Below the pieces are notes generated by a model. That model saw nothing but the letters and a program-made list of their open reading frames with translations. It was not told where the DNA came from and made no database searches. Positions 57,312 to 64,000 of a stretch of DNA of 64,000 nucleotides are shown here, in pieces. This DNA comes from Nemertoderma westbladi. Taxonomy: Eukaryota; Xenacoelomorpha; Nemertodermatida; Nemertodermatidae. The first letter of the stretch is position 1, and every line of letters begins with the position of its first letter. Location: contig JAUCBJ010008183.1 in assembly GCA_032718475.1 (NCBI GenBank), positions 1 through 64,000 on the forward strand, given 5' to 3'. Both the position numbers and the translations under genes were made by a program.

Positions 57312-57672
57312 GTCCTTACATTCCAACCTCCATGAGAAAGGAAGTATTTGAGTCTTGTCATCATTTGTCTCACGCAGGCCCAAAAGAAACTTTACGGTTA
57401 ATATCGAGACGCTGTATCTGGCCTAATATGAACGGCCAAGTTATACAATGGGCTAAAGAGTGTACCAGTTGTCAAATATTGAAAATATCACAAAAAGTAA
57501 AAACTCCGGTCGGAGACATTCCAACAAATACTAAATTAAACACTGTTCATATAGACATAGTGGGGCCAATGCCTCACTCAAATGGCTATAAATATCTCTT
57601 CACTGCAGTGGATAGATTCACGCGTTGGCCTGAGGTTGTGCCATTGCGTGACATTCAAACAGATTCAGTGGT
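57269..57672 (+). pseudogene. Ty3/gypsy integrase, N-terminal half
   Basis: Zinc-binding H..H/C..C region (HHLSHAGPKETLRLISRRCI, ECTSCQILKIS) and the first core acid in TVHIDIVGPMPHSNGYKYL, RFTRWPEVVPL. Shifted relative to RT. It is cut at about 57,672 by a GC-rich insertion; the segment with the second core acid is missing on both sides. Confidence 0.88.
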
Positions 57673-59008
57673 GTTCGGACACTTCCCCCCCCCCCCCCGG
57701 ACACTTCCCCACGGACAGTTCCCCCCCCCCCCCGCTCAAGTAGGACACTTCCCCCCCCCCCAGACACTTCCCCCCGACACCCCCCCCCCCGGACACTTCC
57801 CCCCCCGACTGTTCTTAACTTCGCACATTCGTATTTTTCATTTTGTAAGGTAAACGGACCGTTTGTATCCAGATAAGTTCTATCCAAATTTCTTTTCGTA
57901 GCTCAGAAAGTGATCTTTTGCATCCCGATTTTACATTTTATATCCAAATTTGATTTATGGGTTTTATCAATGCAATTACATAGTATTGTTTGCTAATCTT
58001 TAAACAATTAATTAGATGACCTATAAATTCCATCCCCCGAATGATATACTGTTTTTATTAACTATAGAATTATAATAATTAATTGTTTTAATTATAGGTA
58101 TTATTATGTAACAGTCTTCTTCAAATTGTAGCAGATGGGGATGAATAATTATTGTTGCAATCAAAATTATACCTCTCCAGGGTAAAATCGACATGCGTCG
58201 ACCTGTATTCTGTGTTCAGCATTACATATTGATATACATATTACTATACATACTATATAGATATACACACTACATATTAAATTTCCTGGTTACTTGCAAT
58301 ATTTTTAATAGGATTTTGTTGAATTATATAATATTGTAGTAATTTATATATTAATTTGGTTAACATTCAATACAGCTCCTACTTTAGGCTTAGTCAATTT
58401 ATTATCTGATGATACAAACATGAATTGATTATTTCAAAACGGTCTCAAAAGTCTTTCACCACGAGCACACAGGGAAATGCCGGGGTTTGGGTTCAGCAGC
58501 CCCCAAAAAAAGAAGCGGGGGTTTGGGGGCGGCAGCCCCCAACCTTAGAAGCGGGGTTTTGGGGGCGGCAGCCTCCAAGAAAAGAAGCGGGGGTTTGGGG
58601 GCGGCAGCCCCCAACCTAAGAAGTGGGGGTTTGGGGGCGGCAGCCCCCAATTAAATGAAAAACAAACAAAATTTGACTATAAAAATATTTATTTTATAAT
58701 TTTGAAAAAACTTGTCTAGATACAACTGGTCCTTTAACCATCTTAAACTTTTGCTTATTGCTTTGATGTACCCAGATTAATTCTAACACTTTAACTGGGG
58801 GGTGGGGGGGGGGGAGTATCCGGGGGTCTGACGGGATCAAGGGATCCCGACCGGGTTTAGTTCTCACGCGTCACAGCAGACCTAAGAAGCGGGGGTTTGG
58901 GGGCGGCAGCCCCCAAGAAAAGAAGCGGGGGTTTGGGGGCGGCAGCCTCCAACCTAAGAAGCGGGGGTTTGGGGGCGGCAGCACAATAATTTGCGGACTC
59001 GCAAATAA
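57673..59008. repeat. Composite GC-rich insertion in the gypsy integrase
   Basis: 57,673-57,810 is a GGACACTTCCCCC minisatellite with C runs up to 14. 57,811-58,470 is anonymous AT-rich DNA. 58,479-58,650 (five units) and 58,874-58,983 (three units) are a 37-bp repeat with a GGGGGC-GGCA-GCCCCC hairpin and G runs. Between them is a G-rich tract with a G run at about 58,797-58,814, and the 18-mer TCAAGGGATCCCGACCGG at 58,837, which also occurs at 33,294. No coding sequence; its origin is unknown. Confidence 0.7.
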
Positions 59009-59020
59009 TGCGAGTCCGCA
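58992..59020. repeat. 12-bp hairpin at the insertion's right junction
   Basis: TGCGGACTCGCA and TGCGAGTCCGCA flank AATAA. The right arm is the first gypsy sequence after the insertion, so the left arm is an inverted copy of element sequence made at the junction. Confidence 0.8.
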
Positions 59021-59635
59021 TTATTTAACGCCTTAATAAATGGTTTGGGAATAGACCGTTCCCGCATAACGGCATATCACCCTGCTTGTAACGGTTTAGT
59101 TGAAAGATTCCATAGGAGTTTAAAAAATTCTTTAAGAGCAAAGTGTAGTAACTCATCTTGGTATCGTGAGTTATCATTAGTATTACTTGGGTTACGTCCG
59201 GCAATATGCGTGCGTGCATGGGTACTCTCCGGCACAGCTTTTGTATGGCACCGAGTTGAGTTTGGCCTGTATTTCCACAAATCAAAAATTTATGATTTCA
59301 AAATTCCTGACTTCGTAGAACAACTTTTTAATAAAGTTGACAAATTTGACCCACCTCAAAGAAAGTATAACACAATAAGTTTTGTACCAAAGGATATAAA
59401 AGAAGCGACTCCTGTATGGATCAGAGATCCTGTGAAACGTTCATCTTTAATGCCTCTTTACATAGGTCCATACGAAGTTATTAAATTTAATGACAAAACA
59501 GTTTCAATTAAATGCCGCAACAGAGAAGAACGTAGTTTCTTTAGATAGGATCAAACCGGTCGTAAAGCCCGTGATTGACGCGGAAGTACATAGTGCACCA
59601 ATAAACGTCAAGAAAAAAGTATCTTTCAAACTATA
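59009..59635 (+). pseudogene. Ty3/gypsy integrase, C-terminal half
   Basis: Resumes at ESALFNALINGLGIDRS, then the catalytic Glu in HPACNGLVERFHRSLKNSLR, then LLGLRPAI, and the C-terminal FVPKDIKEATPVWIRDP, PLYIGPYEVIKFNDKTVSIK. A one-base shift near 59,520 leads into the true tail ending at about 59,633. Confidence 0.85.
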
Positions 59636-60041
59636 GTTTTGTTCATACTGTATGTTATTCTTTTATTTATATTGTAAATATACAGTACAGTAGTACGCTC
59701 TCTTGAATACAGTACCGTACTGCATTGTGCATGAAGTTGTTTCTAGCTATTATTTTACAGTTAATTATCCTTAAATTCGTTTCTAATTAAGGATAATAAT
59801 TATGTTACTTTCGAATTATTGATTGAGTCTGGAAATGCCGGAAAGTAAATTTAGCTAAAATTTGAATTTAGTAAAAGCAGTGCCATTGCAATATACGCAA
59901 TATATATAAAATTAAAAATATATTACAATGGTCTTGGTAAAAGTGAACGTTAGTCAATTAAGTTATTTTTCATTTTTTTTTCTTCTAAATGTATTTAATA
60001 ATTATTGTAATTATACCGATTAATTGCGACTATCCGATTAA
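59636..60041. other. 3' non-coding part of the gypsy element
   Basis: AT-rich, no coding sequence; an evident polypurine tract is not preserved. Confidence 0.5.
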
Positions 60042-60138
60042 TTAGCTCGGCATCATTGCTTCATATACAATGTTCCATTATCTGTTTTACATTTGTTTGA
60101 CCTTCTGTGCATTCATTACATGATATATTATATCGTGT
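60042..60138 (+). mobile_element. 3' LTR fragment of the gypsy element
   Basis: 97 bp identical to 53,965-54,061, then diverges abruptly into a partly repeated ATGTCATCATTATATCGTG stretch. The remainder of the LTR is missing. Confidence 0.75.
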
Positions 60139-60237
60139 CATTATAATGTCATCATTATATCGTGGTCAGAGAGAGACCTTGTAGTATGGCAACATCTTGG
60201 TTCGGACAGACACGGTGGACAGCTAATATTTTTATGA

Positions 60238-60491
60238 TCTATACCTATAAAAATCAAATTCTCTCTCTCTCTCTCTCTGTGTTCGAACTCCTCCAAAACG
60301 GGCGGAGGGATTGCGCTGGAACTTGGCATGTGTGTATGACTTTAACCAGCGGTCGTTATAGGCCACTTTTCGAAAAGTTTAATTCACGTTCGGTACCGGT
60401 ACTGGGTACCGGTACGTCAGTAGGCCTATACCGGTACCAGTACGCCAGTAGGCCTATGCCGGGTAACATGCCTCGGGTATTGCCTGCTAGT
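60238..60491 (+). mobile_element. Short non-autonomous Helitron
   Basis: The 5' end TCTATACCTATAAAAATC and the internal GAACTCCTCCAAAACGGGCG, GGAACTTGGCATG are typical of animal Helitron starts. The 3' end is CGGGTATTGCCTGCTAGT. The flanking bases are A before TC (60,237) and T after CTAGT (60,492), the expected rolling-circle target. It contains (CT)n at 60,259-60,279 and several TACCGGTA and TAGGCCTA octamers at 60,390-60,455. No Rep/helicase gene, so it moved in trans. Confidence 0.75.
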
Positions 60492-60782
60492 TAACTATAA
60501 AATACAAAGTGAATCTGTAATAAGTGCGAAAAGTTTAAGGTCTGCGTCTATTAACACGAACTGTTTGACTGTTCTTTTCAGCTTTGGCATTTATTAGAAG
60601 CCGGGACATTTGTATTTAAACCAATAAAATACATATTTCTTAATATAAATCTCTTAAACTAATGAAACATTTCAGATGAATGGTATATGTGGAACCAACC
60701 TTTGCCAATTTTATATCAATTTAATAAATATTACCATATTAATGTATTAACTAATTAATTCATATTTTACAAAATCTAAATA
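60492..60782. other. AT-rich spacer
   Basis: No feature recognised between the Helitron and the fold-back element. Confidence 0.5.
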
Positions 60783-62011
60783 TACACCATGACCCGTAAT
60801 ATAGTGTCATTTTCTGATGACACGGACCTCCCCCCCCCCCCCCCCCAAATTGTTCTACAAATCTTTATCATATTGTTTGAAATTTGAAACACAACTAGTT
60901 CAACTCACCGTGGTCGTTACCATGAAGCCGGAATTTTCGATTTCGCCTTTAAATTTTATTTATAAGCGTTTTAAAAAAGTGTCTTTTGCGAAATCGCACC
61001 TTCTGTATCATTGCCATTCTTCACATTATTCGTAATTTTTTCACATCAATAGAAATCTTGCGTTGAAAGGATTCCAAATATGTAGCAATATCTGAATTTC
61101 ATCAGCTAAGAAATAGGCGTTCAAAGATTGCAAGAATTATTGTTCGCTGCTGGCCATTTATTCTAAATACACAAAATTCTAGAACGTGTTATTTATTTTA
61201 TGAGTTGGTTGGCAACAGCGGAATGCCTATACAATATCTCCATTGTGTAGCTAATCATACATAAACAAATTGTTCCAGAATATTGTGTATTTATTAAATA
61301 GAATAAATTGCCTGCAGTGAACAATAATTCTTGCAATCTTTGAACGCCTATATCACATTATTCGTAATTTTTTCACATCAATAGAAATCTTGCGTTGAAA
61401 GGATTCCAAATATGTAGCAATATCTGAATTTCATCAGCTAAGAAATAGGCGTTCAAAGATTGCAAGAATTATTGTTCGCTGCTGGCCATTTATTCTAAAT
61501 ACACAAAATTCTAGAACGTGTTATTTATTTTATGAGTTGGTTGGCAACAGCGGAATGCCTATACAATATCTCCATTGTGTAGCTAATCATACATAAACAA
61601 ATTGTTCCAGAATATTGTGTATTTATTAAATAGAATAAATTGCCTGCAGTGAACAATAATTCTTGCAATCTTTGAACGCCTATATCTCAGCTGTTTCTCA
61701 ACGAAATTCAGACATTGTTACATATTTGGAATCCTTGCAACGCAAGTAACGACTAAAGTGAATTACGACTAAAGTGAAGAATGGCAATGATACAGAATGT
61801 GCGATTTCGCAAAAGACACTTTTTTAAAACGCTTATAAATAAAATTTAAAGGTGAAATCGAAAATTCCGGCTTCGTGGTAACAACCACAGTGAGTTGAAC
61901 TAGTTGTGTTTCAAATTTCAAGCAATATGATAAAGATCTGTAGAAAAATTTGGGGGGGGGGGGGGTGTCCGTGTCATCGGAAAATGACACTATATTACGG
62001 GTCATGGTGTA
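60783..62011. mobile_element. Fold-back element with long inverted arms and internal tandem duplication
   Basis: The left arm from TACACCATGACCCGTAAT (60,783) is the reverse complement of the right arm ending at 62,011, with a C17 run (60,830-60,846) opposite a G14 run (61,952-61,965). The arms extend inward beyond 300 bp. 61,021-61,352 and 61,353-61,684 are direct copies of a 332-bp unit that appear identical; each holds a MITE-like core bounded by ATAGGCGTTCAAAGATTGCA and its complement. Homologous single arm at 12.6-12.9 kb. Non-coding; the 72- and 85-codon frames in the arms are mirror images of each other. Confidence 0.85.
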
Positions 62012-62568
62012 TTCTTTGAAAATCATAATATCTAAAAGTCAAACGCTCAACCAATTGAGCAAACGCAAAGTGTAAATCAACAACAAACGGAGTGAGTACT
62101 AGAGGTCTCGCTTCACTAATCTATACATACTATTTGGAAAAAGTAGACAGAGTGCGGTGGTAGTAGCGGAAATCGCAGATAAATGTGTCCACTGGAAAGT
62201 CATAGTAAACACATTGACTATTCAGAATACCAGTAACTAAATCGCAAAAAGTACCCTCAGAGGTAACAAAGGTAACTTAGTTGAATATTATGCTATTAAG
62301 GCTTCTAGAGCTTCGTTCTAGAACGCATTGTTTTGATTTATACACTGTCAATACTTAAGTTGCTTGTATCGGTAATTTTTTTCAATTAAAGAAATACAAT
62401 AGAAGTTACTAAGTGGGGCGATGTGGTACAAGATTGAAAGAATCAAAATATAATTTGTTTTCATTCTACATTATTATAGTGTACTTTTAGTGCATGATGT
62501 ATCAATTCTGAAACTGTAAACAATGAATTACAAGTACATTTGTCACTTAGTCTCTCATAAATTATTTT
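62012..62568. other. Intergenic DNA with a half tRNA-like sequence
   Basis: The minus strand at about 62,080-62,030 reads GCTCAATTGGTTGAGCGTTT, like a tRNA D-arm half, without a matching T arm. Nothing else recognised. Confidence 0.4.
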
Positions 62569-62834
62569 TTAATCTTTATTGAGTACCCGGTTCAATATAA
62601 CATCTTCGGTTACAATGGGAACGCCGTTCCGACTGTAGAAATCGCTTTTAATCAGAGCGACTCGGCATTTAGATCGATCCGGTGTGTCCCGAAACAACTC
62701 AAGTTTATGTCCGTAGTCGCTATTTACCCGCACCGGTATCGGTCGTTGCTCCTCATCAGTCTGTACGTCCAATCCTCGGAGTTTAGCATGCTCTCTGGGA
62801 AGTATTAAATCAATGCAGTCTGCCTGCCCATACC
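62569..62834 (-). CDS. Possible terminal exon of an unrecognised gene
   Basis: The minus strand has a splice acceptor-like TTGATTCACAG ending at 62,835, then an open frame: GQADCIDLILPREHAKLRGL, later VNSDYGHKLELF, KCRVALIKSDFYSRNG, ending in TAA at 62,571-62,569. AATAAA overlaps the last codons, so a transcript end is plausible directly after the stop. A TGA lies in frame just upstream of the proposed acceptor, in keeping with an exon boundary. I recognise no domain. Upstream exons would lie beyond the minisatellite and outside the window. It could instead be a fragment of an unknown mobile element. Confidence 0.45.
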
Positions 62835-62929
62835 CTGTGAATCAATTCTTGGTACCCATTGGTGGTTCCTCCCTGACACCAGAAAAAACACAAAGACACC
62901 TTCAAAGAGCACAGTAGGCAACACGAAGG

Positions 62930-64000
62930 CTCCTCTCTAACTGAGGCAACCTGAAGGCTCCTCTCTAACAGAGGCACCCTGAAGACTCCTCTCTACCGGA
63001 GGCAACCCGAAGGCTCCTCTCTAACAGAGGCACCCTGAAGACTCCTCTCTACCAGAGGCAACCCAAAGGCTTCTCTCAACCGGAGGCAACCCGAAGGCTC
63101 CTCTCTACTAGTGGCAACCCGAAGGCTCCACTCTACCAGAGGCAACCCCTCTGCACTGGAGGCAACCCGAAGTCTCCTCTCTACCATTGGCAACCTGAAG
63201 GATCCTCTCTACTGGAGGCAAACCGAAGGCTCCTCTCTACCAGTGGCAGCTCGAAGGCTTCTCTCTACCAGAGGTAACCCGAAGGCTCCTCTCTACCGGA
63301 GGCAACCCGAAGGCTCCTCTCTACCAGTTGCAACCCGAAAGCTCCTCTCTACTGGAGGCAACCCCACTACTGGAAGCAACCCGAAGGCTTCTCTCTACCG
63401 CACCGGTGGCAACCCAAAGGCTCCTCTTTAACAGAGGAAACCGAAGGTTCCTCTCTACTCGAGGCAACCCGAAGGCTCCTCTCTACTGGAGGAAACCCGA
63501 AGGCTCCTCTCTACAAGTTGCAACCCAAAATATTATCTCTACTGGAGGCAACCCCTCTACTGGAAGCAACCCGAAGTCTTCTCTCTACCGGTGGCAACCT
63601 GTCTAACAGAGGTAACCCAAAGGCTTCTCTCTAGCGGAAGCAACCCAAAGACTTCTCTCTTGTGGAAGCAACCCTTAAAGGATCCTCTTTATCAGAGGCA
63701 TCCCGAAGGCTTTTCTCTAGCGGGAGCAACCCAAAGGATCCTCTTTATCGGAGGCAACCCGAAGGCTTCTTTCTAGCGGAAGCAACCCAAAGGATTATCT
63801 CTACTGGAGACAACCCGAAGGCCTCTCTACCGGTGGCAACCCGTCTAACAGAGGCAACCCGAAGGATCATCTTTATCGGAGGCATCCCGAAGGTTTCTCT
63901 CTAGCGGAAGCAACCCAAAGGATCCTCTTTATCGGAGGCAACCCGAAGGCTTCTTTCTAGCGGAAGCAACCCAAAGGATCCTCTCTACTGGAGGCAACCC
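62930..64000. repeat. 28-bp minisatellite, about 38 copies, running out of the window
   Basis: The unit is GAAGGCTCCTCTCTACC plus GGAGGCAACCC with frequent substitutions and small indels. 28 is not a multiple of three, so the frame rotates with each unit and the open frames here are not genes. It may lie in an intron of the gene ending at 62,569. Confidence 0.92.

Noticed and set aside
60817-62026. Two similar 70-85 codon proteins facing each other
   Set aside because: Inverted arms of the fold-back element, interrupted by poly-C/G slippage.
62993-63904. Several overlapping open frames rich in Asn-Pro-Lys-Ala-Pro-Leu
   Set aside because: Products of a 28-bp tandem repeat whose period rotates the frame.
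62930-64000. Regular short repeats resembling a CRISPR array
   Set aside because: Units are directly adjacent and degenerate with no unique spacers; eukaryotic context and no cas genes.

Overview
The window looks like animal nuclear DNA, probably from a marine invertebrate. It is AT-rich with low gene density, has no bacterial operon structure, and carries many animal transposon families: BEL/Pao and Ty3/gypsy LTR elements, RTE-like and CR1-like LINEs, PIF/Harbinger, Tc1/mariner-type, a Helitron and fold-back elements. An intronless RING/B-box (TRIM) gene would fit an echinoderm, hemichordate, lancelet or mollusc. I cannot name the species from sequence alone. Only two segments look like host genes: the TRIM gene (14,344-16,359, minus) and a possible terminal exon of an unrecognised gene (62,569-62,834, minus). 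Nearly everything else is mobile or tandemly repeated.

Layout. 1-3,169 (minus) is a fully open, 1,056-codon Gag of a BEL/Pao-like element that leaves the window at its first zinc knuckle, followed by about 3 kb of its upstream non-coding DNA. 6,950-9,760 holds an LTR with a tRNA-like segment inside it and a CR1-like LINE tail. 10,900-13,200 holds a LINE tail, inverted-repeat elements and palindromes. 14.3-16.4 kb is the TRIM gene. 17.2-19.2 kb is three different minisatellites. 20-24.9 kb is mostly anonymous, with a LINE scrap and a TIR element. 24.9-26.6 kb is a decayed Gag-protease related to the left-edge Gag. 26.7-28.2 kb is a Harbinger remnant with convergent transposase and Myb-like genes.

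28.2-49.5 kb is best read as one old plus-strand BEL/Pao element (5' LTR, RT, RNase H, integrase, accessory ORFs, polypurine tract and LTR stub). A complete minus-strand BEL/Pao element (33,544-42,659, LTRs with TG/CA ends) and an RTE-like LINE (about 45.4-48.7 kb) are nested in it. Both BEL elements carry, downstream of pol, an unusual ORF that I read as a DEDD-type 3'-5' exonuclease-like domain followed by two or three CCHC zinc knuckles. In the minus element pol begins directly behind the 5' LTR with no Gag in front. This arrangement (pol first, exonuclease-like/zinc-knuckle ORF last) is the most interesting signal in the window.

50.3-51.6 kb is a mariner-type pseudogene. 51.7-53.5 kb is a second RTE-like copy. 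53.9-60.1 kb is a decayed Ty3/gypsy element whose integrase is split by a 1.3-kb GC-rich composite insertion. 60,238-60,491 is a short Helitron with the expected A/T target flanks. 60,783-62,011 is a fold-back element with an internal tandem duplication. The right edge is a 28-bp minisatellite that runs out of the window. All family assignments come from reading motifs by eye; no database search was run.
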